Source of the DNA: Terriglobia bacterium
Lineage (GTDB): Bacteria > Acidobacteriota > Terriglobia > Terriglobales > Acidobacteriaceae
Reading direction: 5' to 3'
Assembly: GCA_020073015.1 (NCBI GenBank)
Contig: JAIQFZ010000012.1
Span: 1-64,000, forward strand
Length of the DNA: 64,000 bases
The position numbers and the translations under genes were made by a program. The notes under the pieces are model-generated. The model was not told where the DNA came from. It searched no databases and worked only from the letters and a program-made list of their open reading frames with translations. Positions 31,329-41,697 of this stretch are shown one piece after another (position 1 is the stretch's first letter; every line of letters starts with the position of its first letter).

Positions 31329-31396
31329 CACTGTTCACATCGGAAAAGCCCTGACTCTTCGCCCGCCACGAAGCCGCCCACACTAGAGCTCTGACT

Positions 31397-31963
31397 TCAC
31401 TCCGAGATCCCTGCCACCCGCCGCGCGTCGTCCCACTCCTTCTGCAGATCTAACTCGTCGATCCACGTCGTCAAATAGGAGCGATCCAGCGCTCCCCAGC
31501 GCGCTCTCAGGATCGCGGCTGCGTCCTCAATCTGACGCCGTGACTGCGCGAGCTTGGCCCATTCGAGTTTCGAGAGGACTACGTCCTCGGCGCTCGCGAG
31601 GAAGAGGGGGACGTCATGCAGGCTGACCCGCTGGCGACGCCGGAACTCTTCCTGGCTGAAGGCGCGCGATTTGCGGATGATCAAATCAATCTTCCAGCCC
31701 GTTAACAAATCAATCACGTTGAACATAGACTGCCGGTTGTAAGCTTCCAGGGCCGCGTCCAAGTCAGCGTAGTATTGGTTGCTTGGCAACGCTTCGATGA
31801 ACTCTCGCAACTGCGCAGGAGTCGCTTCCATTACGAGATCAATGTCTTGTGTGGATCGCGGCGCGCCATAGTGGGCACTGGCAAAAGACCCCGAGAGCAT
31901 ATAACCAATGCCAGCTTGGTCAAGCGCAGAAGAGATTCTTTGGAAGACTTCCGAGACGCTCAT
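31397..31963 (-). CDS. Nucleotidyltransferase-fold protein
   Basis: GIGYMLSGSFASAHYGAPRSTQDIDLVMEATPAQL; ASAEDVVLSKLEWAKLAQSRRQIEDAAAILR. Confidence 0.75.
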   Translation of the reverse strand: MSVSEVFQRISSALDQAGIGYMLSGSFASAHYGAPRSTQDIDLVMEATPAQLREFIEALPSNQYYADLDAALEAYNRQSMFNVIDLLTGWKIDLIIRKSRAFSQEEFRRRQRVSLHDVPLFLASAEDVVLSKLEWAKLAQSRRQIEDAAAILRARWGALDRSYLTTWIDELDLQKEWDDARRVAGISE

Positions 31964-32190
31964 CTCAGTCCGGCAGGCAAGGGTGCCGGAAGAAATGCCA
32001 GCCGCAATAATTCCCGCGCAATCTGCGCTTCCGTCCACTCGGGATGATCGCGCCGAATTCCTTCTCGCGCCAAATCCCGAGCGAACATGCTCATCTCATA
32101 GGCAAGGGTTATACGCTGCTCTCCCGACATCGCGCGCAGAATCTCGTCTTGCTTAGCCCGCGCCTCCGGACTGGTGTCCGTCATCGTCAT
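31960..32190 (-). CDS. Small conserved-looking protein, possible antitoxin/partner of nucleotidyltransferase
   Basis: MTMTDTSPEARAKQDEILRAMSGEQRITLAYEMSMFARDLAREGIRRDHPEWTEAQIARELLRLAF; overlaps next gene by ATGA. Confidence 0.6.
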   Translation of the reverse strand: MTMTDTSPEARAKQDEILRAMSGEQRITLAYEMSMFARDLAREGIRRDHPEWTEAQIARELLRLAFLPAPLPAGLR

Positions 32191-32460
32191 GCCGAAAATG
32201 TTAGCACGGGGATCCAGTTGGCCGTGGTTTGCAAGAGCGCATGGTTGGGAGGCCACTTCCGACACCATTGACTCCCCCGTCCGCCCGCGCTACGCTTGAT
32301 TCAAATGATGGCTGTCCGCGCCACGCTGGCGCGCGTTGCGGAACCCTCCACCCTTAGAGACAATTCTTGCGTGCAAAAACCGGACGCCCCGATCCATCGG
32401 ACGGGGAACGACCATCCCAGCAGGGCCCCCAGGCTGCAGGAGGCAGCGCGATTACCCTGA

Positions 32461-33528
32461 ATGAAGAAAAGCATTGAAATCAGCCCTAACATCGAGACCC
32501 TGTTCGGCACCCGCGACGAAAATCTGCACGTGCTGGAAGATGGCCTGAACATCAATATTGATCTGCGCTCCGATCGCATCGAACTGGAAGGCGCGGCGCG
32601 CGACGTGGCGCGCGCCGAGCAACTGTTTGCCGATTACGACCACCTACAGCGCAACGGATTCCAATTCAACAATGGCGATCTGAATAGCATGCTGCGCGTG
32701 GTGGTCGGCGACCCCAACGTGACGCTGCGCGGACTGGCCGAAGCCGGGCGCCAGCGTGCTTTCGGACGCCGCACCGTCCAGCCCAAGAGTCCCAACCAGC
32801 GCCGCTACCTCGAAGCCATCGAGCAGTACGACATGGTATTCGGCGTCGGCCCGGCAGGCACGGGCAAAACGTATCTTGCCGTGGCGATGGCCATCTCGGC
32901 GCTCATCAACAAGCAGGTGAACCGCATCATCCTGGCGCGGCCCGCGGTAGAAGCGGGCGAACGCCTGGGCTTTTTGCCCGGCACGCTGCAGGAAAAGATC
33001 GATCCCTACCTGCGTCCGCTGTACGACGCGTTGTTCGACATGCTCGACCCGGAGCGCGTCGAGCGCTATCTCGAAAAGAACGTGATCGAGATCGCGCCCA
33101 TCGCCTTCATGCGCGGGCGCACGCTCAACGACTCGTTCGTGATTCTCGACGAAGCCCAGAACACGACGTCGGAGCAGATGAAAATGTTCGTCACGCGCCT
33201 CGGCTTTAATTCCAAAGCGGTCATCACCGGCGACATCACGCAGATCGATCTGCCCAACGCCCGCCGCAGCGGCCTGCTCGAGGCGATCGACATTCTGCAG
33301 GGCGTCAACGGGTTGGCGTTCGTGTACTTCGACGAAAGCGACGTGGTGCGCCATCACCTGGTGCAGCGCATCATCCGCGCCTACGACGAATATAAAGCGC
33401 GGCTGGCGGAGCAGCAGTTGTCGCTGCTCGAAGCCAAGGCGGGCGCAGAAACAAGAGCCACAAACGGAAAGAACGGCGCCGAGGCCAGTGCCGCGCCGCC
33501 GCTGGAAGAACCGCGCGTGCGCGATTAA
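32461..33528 (+). CDS. PhoH family protein
   Basis: [36 protein letters not shown]...[56 protein letters not shown]. Confidence 0.95.
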   Translation: MKKSIEISPNIETLFGTRDENLHVLEDGLNINIDLRSDRIELEGAARDVARAEQLFADYDHLQRNGFQFNNGDLNSMLRVVVGDPNVTLRGLAEAGRQRAFGRRTVQPKSPNQRRYLEAIEQYDMVFGVGPAGTGKTYLAVAMAISALINKQVNRIILARPAVEAGERLGFLPGTLQEKIDPYLRPLYDALFDMLDPERVERYLEKNVIEIAPIAFMRGRTLNDSFVILDEAQNTTSEQMKMFVTRLGFNSKAVITGDITQIDLPNARRSGLLEAIDILQGVNGLAFVYFDESDVVRHHLVQRIIRAYDEYKARLAEQQLSLLEAKAGAETRATNGKNGAEASAAPPLEEPRVRD

Positions 33529-33672
33529 TCGGAATCCGAATCCGTCAAGGAGGGAGCCCCCAAGGTCCCTCCTTTCGCATTTGATATATGTTGTGAGATT
33601 GATCCGGGCGGATTGAGTTGCTGAAGTGATTTAGGGTGGCGCAGCAGCGCTTTGCAGACCGGAGCAAGATCT

Positions 33673-33743
33673 GGTTTTGGGTGGCGCAGCGCTTCAGCGC
33701 TGCGGTTCACGGCCTTTTTTGTACCGGGGCTTTAGCCCCCGAG
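33673..33743. repeat. Interspersed palindromic repeat 'gattttgggtggcgcagcgcttcagcgctgcg' type, copy
   Basis: tggttttgggtggcgcagcgcttcagcgctgcggttcacggc...ggggctttagcccccgagg; shares modules with 2486-2580 and 44583-44684. Confidence 0.8.
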
Positions 33744-33748
33744 GACAC

Positions 33749-34198
33749 ATGGTCATTCTTCACAAGCCCGTTGCCGGATTGACCAGACTGGTGCTCACTC
33801 GCTTCCTCGCGCGTGCCCGCCGCGCCGCCGGTCTGCGCGCCTCGGTCAACGTCCTCGTCACGACAAATGCCGAGATGAAATCGCTGAACCGGCGTTTCCG
33901 CGGAAAAGACAAGCCGACCGACGTGCTGTCATTTCCCGCCCCGCCCGATGCCAACAAGAACTTGGCCGGCGACATTGCCATCTCCGCCGAAATCGCCACC
34001 CAGAACGCGCGCTTCCTGGGCCACAACCCCGCCGTAGAGGTTAAGATTCTTATCTTGCACGGAATTCTCCATCTTCGCGGCTACGACCACGAGCGCGATC
34101 ACGGCCAAATGGCCCGGCGCGAGCAAGAACTGCGCCGCGAACTCCATCTGCCACTCGGATTGATCGAGCGGACCGAAACGAAGCGGAGGCACGCGTGA
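33749..34198 (+). CDS. ybeY: Endoribonuclease YbeY (rRNA maturation)
   Basis: SLNRRFRGKDKPTDVLSFPAPPD..., LILHGILHLRGYDHERDHGQMARREQEL zinc motif HxxxHxxGYDH. Confidence 0.93.
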   Translation: MVILHKPVAGLTRLVLTRFLARARRAAGLRASVNVLVTTNAEMKSLNRRFRGKDKPTDVLSFPAPPDANKNLAGDIAISAEIATQNARFLGHNPAVEVKILILHGILHLRGYDHERDHGQMARREQELRRELHLPLGLIERTETKRRHA

Positions 34199-35457
34199 TC
34201 GGCGCCGGCATCACCCTGACGCTTCTGCTCGGCCTGCTGACGCTGGTCTCCTACGTGGACCGCGTGTACCAGGAAATCGGCAAGTTCCTGTCGCGCGAAT
34301 TTCAGGACAATATCGACACCTTCGAGCAGATCGTAGAGCCACGGCTGGGCGTGGGCCGCACGCGCGCGTCCCTCTCGATGGCCATTCTCACCCAGTTGAC
34401 CACGGCCGCCATCGCCATGATCGTCGGCTTCACCGTGTTTCGCGATCGTGCCTGGAGCGTCTACGAAGTGCTCGAGGCAGTCCTCAGCCTGGTTCTCATC
34501 ATCATCATCTTCCACCGCCTGCTGCCGTTTGTGTTCTTCTCGCGCACCCAGGGACGCTGGCTGATGCGCTGGACGCTGCTTCTGCGGCTCCTGATTTATC
34601 TGGTCCTGCCGGTCACGCTGGTGCTGGGATTCTGCCAGTCCGTGGCGGCGCTCACCCGCGAGCATGCGGATGTGCAGCCGGAAACCTCGTCCGAAGCGGT
34701 CGATGCGTTGATCGAAGCGGGACAGGAAGAAGGCATCATTCAGGAAGGCGACCGCGATCTGATCCAGTCGGTGGTCGAGTTCGGCGGCAAAACGGTTCGC
34801 GAGGCGATGAAGCCCAGGCCGGAGATGCTGGCCATCCCGGCCGAGACCACCGTCGAGCGCTTGCTGGAACTGCTGCAGAGCAAGCATTTTTCCCGCATCC
34901 CCGTGTACGAGGGCTCGATCCACAACATTCGCGGCATTCTCTACGCGCAGGATCTGCTGCAGGTGCCCGACTCCGAAGCCCACACGCGCACCGTCGCCAG
35001 CCTGATGCGCAAAGAAGTTTACTTCGTCCCGGAAACGAAGCTCGGCAGCGACCTGCTGCGCGAGATGCAGCGCAGCAACATCCGCATGGCGATCGTGGTC
35101 GATGAATACGGAGGCGTAGCCGGCCTGGTGACGATTGAAGACCTGGTCGAAGAAATCGTCGGCGAAATCAGCGACGAACACGAGAAACCCCAGATCACGC
35201 GCGAGAGCGATCACTCCTACATCGTCCCCGGCAACATGGACGTGGACCGCCTCGACGAACTCTTTGGCGTCCGCCTGGAAGGGAAAGAGTCAGCCACGGT
35301 AGCGGGCCTGGTCAGCGAACTCGCCGGCCGGATTCCGAAAAAAGGCGAAGTCATCGAAGACGAAGGCCTGAAGTTCGAAGTGCTCGACTCGACCGATCGC
35401 CGGGTCGAGCGCGTGCGGATTACGACGGTAGAGCCGAAGCAGATGAAGTTGATCTAG
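34195..35457 (+). CDS. HlyC/CorC (CNNM) family transporter with CBS pair
   Basis: GTG start overlapping the ybeY stop; DUF21-like TM region, [60 protein letters not shown]. Confidence 0.93.
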   Translation: MIGAGITLTLLLGLLTLVSYVDRVYQEIGKFLSREFQDNIDTFEQIVEPRLGVGRTRASLSMAILTQLTTAAIAMIVGFTVFRDRAWSVYEVLEAVLSLVLIIIIFHRLLPFVFFSRTQGRWLMRWTLLLRLLIYLVLPVTLVLGFCQSVAALTREHADVQPETSSEAVDALIEAGQEEGIIQEGDRDLIQSVVEFGGKTVREAMKPRPEMLAIPAETTVERLLELLQSKHFSRIPVYEGSIHNIRGILYAQDLLQVPDSEAHTRTVASLMRKEVYFVPETKLGSDLLREMQRSNIRMAIVVDEYGGVAGLVTIEDLVEEIVGEISDEHEKPQITRESDHSYIVPGNMDVDRLDELFGVRLEGKESATVAGLVSELAGRIPKKGEVIEDEGLKFEVLDSTDRRVERVRITTVEPKQMKLI

Positions 35458-35488
35458 TGAAGGGGCGGTTCTAAGAAAAGGCGGGTGC

Positions 35489-35521
35489 CCCACTCATTCG
35501 CGTTCTTTGCGAATGAGTGGG
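35489..35521. repeat. 13-bp perfect hairpin CCCACTCATTCGC-gttcttt-GCGAATGAGTGGG
   Basis: Inverted repeat 31 bp downstream of the corC stop. Confidence 0.85.
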
Positions 35522-35559
35522 TGGCTTCCAGACTAGAGGCCCGACAGCTGGCGGCAACT

Positions 35560-36132
35560 ATGGTCGTGACAATCTCGCCGCCGCGACGCAAGATCTTCGG
35601 CCGGCTTTCCATCACGGTCGGGAATGCGGTGCAACTCTCGGGGATGTTGGCTGCTTGTGCCTTGTTCGCTGCGGCTCGCTCCACAGATTCGAAATCGGCC
35701 GCCATGGTCGCCATGGTCTTAGGCTGGGTTCTGCTGTATTTCTTCTGCCACGCCATCGCTCACTGGGTGGTCGGGCGGATCCTTGGCATTGGCTTCGCTT
35801 TTTACACGGTTGGCGGAACCGGAAATCCAGAAGGCTATCCCGCTGGCCTGCGGTGGTTTTTCGAGCATCTCCCCTTCTTTGGTGTGCAGACGGAAAAGGC
35901 CTCGAGGGAGAAAGCCACCCCGGCGGCCAAAGCAATCATGTGGTCGGCGGGCGTGACGTCTTCCGCGGTTGTTCCAACCTGGGGCGCGCTCTGGGCTTGG
36001 ACCTCAGGCGTTCCCGGCAGCAAATTGTTTCTGATCTTTGCGGCGATCTGGGCAATCGCTACACTGGCCAGCAACTGGACCAGTCGCACGGGCGACTATT
36101 CGAAGGCTCGCCGCGCCCTCGGCCGTCCCTGA
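35560..36132 (+). CDS. Hypothetical membrane protein
   Basis: MVVTISPPRRKIFGRLSITVGNAVQLSGMLAACALFAAARS..., TM-like segments; start placed downstream of the hairpin repeat. Confidence 0.55.
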   Translation: MVVTISPPRRKIFGRLSITVGNAVQLSGMLAACALFAAARSTDSKSAAMVAMVLGWVLLYFFCHAIAHWVVGRILGIGFAFYTVGGTGNPEGYPAGLRWFFEHLPFFGVQTEKASREKATPAAKAIMWSAGVTSSAVVPTWGALWAWTSGVPGSKLFLIFAAIWAIATLASNWTSRTGDYSKARRALGRP

Positions 36133-36181
36133 CCGATATTTCTCTGGATGTCAGGTTGCATACGGAGTGACACTACAGGTT

Positions 36182-36296
36182 GTCATCTTGAGCGAAGCGA
36201 AAGACCTATGCATTGTGCAGTCCAGTACACAGGTCCTTCGCTCGCTCAGGATGACAGGGTGGTTTTCTGCTGCGAACTTGCGGGACACCACACTAG
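36182..36296. repeat. Interspersed repeat 'gtcatcctgagcgaagcgaaggacct' type, copy 2
   Basis: gtcatcttgagcgaagcgaaagacctatg...acaggtccttcgctcgctcaggatgaca then gaacttgcgggacaccacactag. Confidence 0.8.
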
Positions 36297-36353
36297 CAGC
36301 CGGTAGCTAGCAGCCAGTAGCTAGAAGCCAGTCGCTGCTAGTAGCCTGTACTC

Positions 36354-37292
36354 ATGTCCTTCCACTCCGGATTCGTCTGCATTCTCGGGCGTCCCAACGC
36401 GGGCAAGAGCACGCTGCTCAACGCGCTGGTGGGCGAGAAGCTCGCCATCATTTCTCCCAAGCCCCAGACCACGCGCAACCGCATTCTTGGCATCATCAAC
36501 ATTCCTCCGCAGAAAGGGCGGGAGGCCGGACAGATCGTCCTCATCGACACGCCCGGCGTGCACCGTTCCGGCTCCTCGCTGGGCCGCAAGATGATGGCCG
36601 AGGTGCGCGAAGCGCTCGAGGGCTGCGAACTTATTTTGCTGATCGTCGATGCCAAGAGGAAGTGGGATTCCGACGATGCCTTCGGCCTTGACCTCGCGAA
36701 AAAGGGGGGAACACCCGTGTTCCTTCTGCTCAACAAGATTGATCTGCTGGCCGACAAGCGCGACCTGCTGCCGCTGATTGCGCAGTTCCAGTCGCTGCAT
36801 GACTTCAAGGAGATTGTTCCGATCTCCGCCCTCAAGAAAAAAGGACTCGACGAATTGCTGCAATGCGTTGTGAAAGCCTTGCCGAATGGCCCACGCTATT
36901 TTCCTGAAGATCAGATTACCGACCAGCCGGTGCGCTTCATGGCGGCGGAGTTGATCCGCGAGCATGTTCTGATGCAGACGCATGAAGAGGTGCCGCACGC
37001 GGTCTCGGTCGTCGTCGAGCAGTTCGAAGAAGGTCCAAAGCTGGTCCGGATCGCCGCGGTCATTTATTGTGAGCGCGACGGCCAGAAAGCCATCTTGCTC
37101 GGGAAAGGTGGCCAGATGCTGAAGAAGATCGGCACTTCGGCGCGACTGGACATCGAGAAGATGGTTCGGACCAAAGTGTTTCTGGAACTCTTCGTCAAAG
37201 TGCAGCCGGGGTGGCGCGATTCACGGCAGTTTGTCGAGGAACTGGACTGGCGGCGCCAACTCGAGTCGATTGCGGGTCCGCCGCAGAAGTAG
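36354..37292 (+). CDS. era: GTPase Era
   Basis: SGFVCILGRPNAGKSTLLNALVGEKLAIISPKPQTTRNRILGI, IDTPGVH, NKIDL, KH domain AILLGKGGQMLKKIGTSARLDIEKM. Confidence 0.97.
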   Translation: MSFHSGFVCILGRPNAGKSTLLNALVGEKLAIISPKPQTTRNRILGIINIPPQKGREAGQIVLIDTPGVHRSGSSLGRKMMAEVREALEGCELILLIVDAKRKWDSDDAFGLDLAKKGGTPVFLLLNKIDLLADKRDLLPLIAQFQSLHDFKEIVPISALKKKGLDELLQCVVKALPNGPRYFPEDQITDQPVRFMAAELIREHVLMQTHEEVPHAVSVVVEQFEEGPKLVRIAAVIYCERDGQKAILLGKGGQMLKKIGTSARLDIEKMVRTKVFLELFVKVQPGWRDSRQFVEELDWRRQLESIAGPPQK

Positions 37293-37530
37293 ACCCGGCG
37301 TTCGGCTCTGGGCGCTGGGTTTCAGGGGGCATTCCTGCGCGCGTGCGCTCGAATGGCGTTGCTTTCTGCTCAACGTTTTGGGCGGCATTACCTTCGACCT
37401 GTTACTCCGGGTTCGTTCAAAAAACGCGACACGGCTATCAATCTCTAGACTTTCTCGACCCGTTCGTGCATCTTAAATAGCTGAGGGGCACAAAGCCAAA
37501 AGCCGGGAGCCTGGAGCCGGCACCCTGACC

Positions 37531-37992
37531 ATGCCAGATTCTTCCCCATCCTCGAAGCCGCTGCCATCCTGCAATTTCGACGCGCACCATCTCAATCTCA
37601 AGCTGAGCGTGACGCTCAGTGCGGACCGCAATACGGTCGATCCGGTGGTGCGCAGCATCATGAAAGTCGTCCGGGAGATGAAATGCGCCAACGGGCGCGA
37701 GGACGACATTGAATTGGCATTGTCAGAAGCGCTGGCGAACGCTGTGGTGCATGGAGCGGGTTTGGACCCGAAGAAGATTGTGGAGTGCGACGTGGCGTGC
37801 GACGAAGAACACGGCATGCTAATTGTGGTGCGCGACCCCGGTCCGGGCTTCGACCCCGAGCAGATCACCGATCCCTGTTGCGGCGAGAATATCTATTCCA
37901 GCCACGGCCGCGGCATCTACCTGATCAATCAGTTGATGGATGAAGTGCAGTTTCGGAAGAACGGAACTGAGATTCACATGATTAAGAGGTAG
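37531..37992 (+). CDS. RsbW/SpoIIAB-like ATP-binding protein (anti-sigma/switch kinase type)
   Basis: IELALSEALANAVVHGAGLDPKK...VRDPGPGFDPEQITDP...HGRGIYLINQLMDEVQFRKNGTEIHMIKR. Confidence 0.85.
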   Translation: MPDSSPSSKPLPSCNFDAHHLNLKLSVTLSADRNTVDPVVRSIMKVVREMKCANGREDDIELALSEALANAVVHGAGLDPKKIVECDVACDEEHGMLIVVRDPGPGFDPEQITDPCCGENIYSSHGRGIYLINQLMDEVQFRKNGTEIHMIKR

Positions 37993-38068
37993 GTCGCAGC
38001 TTGCAGTTGGTAGTTCGCAAAATCACTTCCCACCCGGAACGCCCCAACTACGAGCTACGAACTCCGAA

Positions 38069-39427
38069 CTACGAGTCTTTTGCGGCAATTCCCAGACTCT
38101 TCATCTTCCGGTACAGGTGGCTCCGCTCCAGCCCGAGCGTTTCCGCGGTGCGGCTGACGTTGCCGTGATTTTCATCCAGCTTCTTGAGAATGTAGTCGCG
38201 TTCATACGCGGCGCGAGCCTGGTGCAGGGTGGAGCCGTCGCCGCTTCCGGTTCGACGCGCACCTTCGCGGTGCACCAGTGGAGGAAGGTGCTTGCGTTCG
38301 AAGCGTGAGGTGGTTGGATTCATAATCACGATCCGTTCGATCACGTTGCGCAATTCGCGCACGTTCCCCGGCCAGGCATAACGCATCAGCACTTCGATCG
38401 CGTCATCCGTGATTTCGCGCGGACGACGGCCGTACGCCGATGCAAACTCCTTCAGAAAATACCGCGCGAACAGCGGAATGTCTTCTTTGCGTTCGCGCAG
38501 TGGCGGCACCACGAACGGAATCACGTTGAGCCGGTAAAACAAATCTTCGCGGAAGTTGCCCTTCGCGATTTCCTCCTCAAGGTCTTTATTCGTCGACGCA
38601 ATCACGCGCACATCGACCGTGATGGGGTCATCGCTTCCGACCGGAGTGAAACGCTGCTGTTCGAGCGTGCGCAGAACCTTCGACTGGGTCTTCAGGCTCA
38701 TGTCCCCGATCTCATCCAGAAACAGTGTTCCGCGATCGGCCTTCTGGAACTTGCCTTCCTTGTCTGCGGTAGCGCCCGGAAACGACGCTTTGCGATGTCC
38801 GAACAGTTCGCTTTCAATCAAGTCCTCCGGAATCGCGGCGCAATTGACCTCGACAAACATCTCGTCCCGGCGCAGGCTCTGCACGTGGATCGCGTGCGCC
38901 ACCAGTTCCTTCCCGGTGCCCGACTCGCCATAAATCAGCACGCGGCCGTTGGTCGGCGCCATCAGCGCGATCTGCTGGCGCAAGGCTTTCATTGGGATAC
39001 TGTCGCCCACGATCACGCTCTTCGTCTGCAACTGCTTTCGCAGATCGCGATTCTCATGCCGCAACCTGCGAGTCTCAATCGCGTTCTTGATCAGGATGAG
39101 TGTTTTTTCGAGCGATAGTGGCTTTTCCGCAAAATCGTAGGCGCCGAGTTTGGTGGCGCGCACTGCGGTTTCGATCGTGCCGTGCCCGGAGATCATGATG
39201 ACCTCGGGCGGATCGTCGAGGGCGCGGATCTTTTCGAGCGTTTCCAGGCCATCCATGCCGGGAAGCCAGACGTCGAGCACAACTACGTCGAAGCTGGTCT
39301 TGCGCAATAGTTCCAGGCAGTCTTCACCGCTGGGGCTGGTGGCGACTTGGTAGCCTTCGTCCTCGAGAATGCCCTGCAGCGACTCGCGGATACTGGCTTC
39401 GTCGTCAACGATCAGGAGATGTTCCAT
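38069..39427 (-). CDS. Sigma-54 dependent response regulator, NtrX-like
   Basis: LLIVDDEASIRESLQGILEDEGYQV, VLIYGESGTGKELVAHAIH, ELFGHRKASFPGATADKEGKFQKADRGTLFLDEIGD, C-terminal Fis HTH. Confidence 0.95.
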   Translation of the reverse strand: MEHLLIVDDEASIRESLQGILEDEGYQVATSPSGEDCLELLRKTSFDVVVLDVWLPGMDGLETLEKIRALDDPPEVIMISGHGTIETAVRATKLGAYDFAEKPLSLEKTLILIKNAIETRRLRHENRDLRKQLQTKSVIVGDSIPMKALRQQIALMAPTNGRVLIYGESGTGKELVAHAIHVQSLRRDEMFVEVNCAAIPEDLIESELFGHRKASFPGATADKEGKFQKADRGTLFLDEIGDMSLKTQSKVLRTLEQQRFTPVGSDDPITVDVRVIASTNKDLEEEIAKGNFREDLFYRLNVIPFVVPPLRERKEDIPLFARYFLKEFASAYGRRPREITDDAIEVLMRYAWPGNVRELRNVIERIVIMNPTTSRFERKHLPPLVHREGARRTGSGDGSTLHQARAAYERDYILKKLDENHGNVSRTAETLGLERSHLYRKMKSLGIAAKDS

Positions 39428-39429
39428 GG

Positions 39430-41697
39430 TTAGCTTGCCGCCGGGGCGCTCACCGCTTCGGGCGCGACCGGCAGTTCGACCACGAAGCGGGTGCCCATCG
39501 GCTTATTCTCTTCCACCCGGATGGAGCCCCGATGATCTTCCACGATGCGGCTCACAATGGCCAGCCCGAGTCCAGTGCCGCGCTGCTTAGTGGAAAAGTA
39601 GGGAAGAAACAGCCGCTCCTTCACGTCACGGGAAATACCGTGCCCGGTGTCGGCGACGACGAGTTCGACGGCATCGCGGCTGCCGACCAGCGAGGTCGAA
39701 ATCGTGATCTCTTTCAGGATTGCGTCCTGCAGGGCTTCGGCGGCATTGTCGACCAAGTTGGCGACCGCGCGCTTGATGGCTTCCGGATCCGCCATCACGT
39801 TCGGGAGGTCCGGCGCCAGTTCCGTGCGCACGCGAATGCCCTCCAGCCGCCCGTCGAACATGATGAGCGCGTTCTGGACCAGGCTGTTCAAGCCGGCGGG
39901 TTGCGGGCGGGAAGCGGGAAAGCGCGCCAGGACGGAGAATTCGTCGACCAGCGTGCGCACCGTTTCCGCCGCATTATGGATCGTTTCTGCGCAGGTTCGA
40001 ATGATCTCCAGCGAATTGGCATCGGGCGTCGTGCCGCGGGCCAGGTGGCGACGAATGCGTTCCGCGGAAAGCGCGATCGGGGTCAGCGGGTTCTTGATCT
40101 CATGCGCCACGCGCCGCGCCACCTCGCGCCAGGCCGCCTGTTTTTGTGCCCGGAGCAGGTCGGACAAGTCTTCGAACACCAGCACGTACCCCCAACGCTC
40201 GGCTGAGTGCGCGAGCGCGGCGACGGTAACCGCAACATTGAGCTGCGCGCGGGGCAGCGTGAGTTCCATATTCGCGGCCGTGATTCCCATGCGATCGGCA
40301 CGGCGCAGCAACAATTCCAGGTCGTCGAGGACATCGGCCGGCAAAATATCCCGCAGGGGAACGTTCACCAAAGCCGAGGGTGCCGCGTACTGCGCCTGAT
40401 CCAGCGAAAACATCCGGAACAGGGAAGCGTTGACCAGGGTAATGCGGCGGCTCGCATCGATCGAAATTACTCCGGTCGGAATGCTCTCCAGGATGGTTTC
40501 GATGTAGCGGCGCCGTCGTTCCAGGGCTTCGTTGACATGGCCCAATTCGTGGCTGGACGCCTCGATCTGGTGGCGGCTGGATTCGAGTTGCTCGGCCATG
40601 CTGTTGAATGACAGCACCAGTTCGGCCAACTCGTCGGTGGCGCGGATATCGACCCGATAATCGAGCTGACCTTTGGAGATGGCTTCGGTGCCCGCCGCCA
40701 GCGCTGCCACCGGCCGGTTCACCAGCTTCGAAAGAAACAGGGCGAGCCATGTCGACGCGAATAGCACTACGACGGTCAAGAGCAGAAGGAACCCGATATA
40801 GGTCCGGCGTACCAGCTTTCTTTGGCGCGCCAGTTCGATGTAGCGCTGCTGGCTGTCGAGGATTTGTTTTGCCGTTTCCGCAAACTTCGGCGGCAAGGGC
40901 ATGGCGACCAGCACGCCGCCGTCGCCAGCGGAGGCGGCCCCGACAATGTAGTCGGTCCGGCCCCACTGGAAGTGAGGATGTTCTCCGCGCAGTGCCGGCT
41001 GGAGGGGGAAGCGGTCTTTCATTTCTGTCCACCGGGCCGGGGCGTTTAAGCTGGCTGCCGCGTTGCCCTCCTCCAGGGCCAGTACGAATCCGCCCTGCAG
41101 CGTTGGGATGTGTTCCCGGAGTTCTTCATCGGCGGCAGAAAAATTCTTGCTGGCAAAGGCTCTTTGAAATTCTTCCGACTGCGCGATCGACTGCGCCTCC
41201 GAGGTTGCGTTCTGGCCAGCGTAGTCATAGAGCAGAGCCGACATGGCGGCCGTGTCCGCTCGCACTTCTTCGACTGGCTGCGAAAACCACTTGTCAATCG
41301 AGCGGTTCATCAGCCCATACGAGAACCAGAACATCGCGATCACCGGCAAAAACGACAGCAGCAAATTGACCACGACCAGGCGCGTGCGGAACTTCGAACC
41401 GGCCACACCCTGCTGGCGCTCGGCGTAGAGTTTGAGCAGGTTGCGTCCCAACACCACCGTCAGCGCGACAAACAGCAAGAAAATCAGCGCCGACAGTCCG
41501 GCAAACAGAAGCAGTTGCTGGTTGCTGTCCGGGCTGATGAATTTCAGGTTGAACGAGCCTTGCAGAACCAGGATCGCGAGCAGAAGAAAAGCCGTCACCG
41601 CCAGCCCGATCACGGCCTTCCGCCGCCCCGACGTTTTGGGCTCGACGTCGCGAATTGGATTCGGTGTGACCAAGGCCAAGCATCCCGGCAAGAACAC
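39430..41697 (-). CDS. Sensor histidine kinase, NtrY-like
   Basis: N-terminal TM segments, HAMP-like region, AWREVARRVAHEIKNPLTPIALSAERIRRHL, HATPase GTGLGLAIVSRIVEDHRGSIRVEEN; just upstream of the NtrX-like gene. Confidence 0.93.
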   Translation of the reverse strand: MFLPGCLALVTPNPIRDVEPKTSGRRKAVIGLAVTAFLLLAILVLQGSFNLKFISPDSNQQLLLFAGLSALIFLLFVALTVVLGRNLLKLYAERQQGVAGSKFRTRLVVVNLLLSFLPVIAMFWFSYGLMNRSIDKWFSQPVEEVRADTAAMSALLYDYAGQNATSEAQSIAQSEEFQRAFASKNFSAADEELREHIPTLQGGFVLALEEGNAAASLNAPARWTEMKDRFPLQPALRGEHPHFQWGRTDYIVGAASAGDGGVLVAMPLPPKFAETAKQILDSQQRYIELARQRKLVRRTYIGFLLLLTVVVLFASTWLALFLSKLVNRPVAALAAGTEAISKGQLDYRVDIRATDELAELVLSFNSMAEQLESSRHQIEASSHELGHVNEALERRRRYIETILESIPTGVISIDASRRITLVNASLFRMFSLDQAQYAAPSALVNVPLRDILPADVLDDLELLLRRADRMGITAANMELTLPRAQLNVAVTVAALAHSAERWGYVLVFEDLSDLLRAQKQAAWREVARRVAHEIKNPLTPIALSAERIRRHLARGTTPDANSLEIIRTCAETIHNAAETVRTLVDEFSVLARFPASRPQPAGLNSLVQNALIMFDGRLEGIRVRTELAPDLPNVMADPEAIKRAVANLVDNAAEALQDAILKEITISTSLVGSRDAVELVVADTGHGISRDVKERLFLPYFSTKQRGTGLGLAIVSRIVEDHRGSIRVEENKPMGTRFVVELPVAPEAVSAPAAS

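Noticed and set aside
34099-35214. 371-aa minus-strand ORF
   Set aside because: Antisense to the CorC-family gene; no family features
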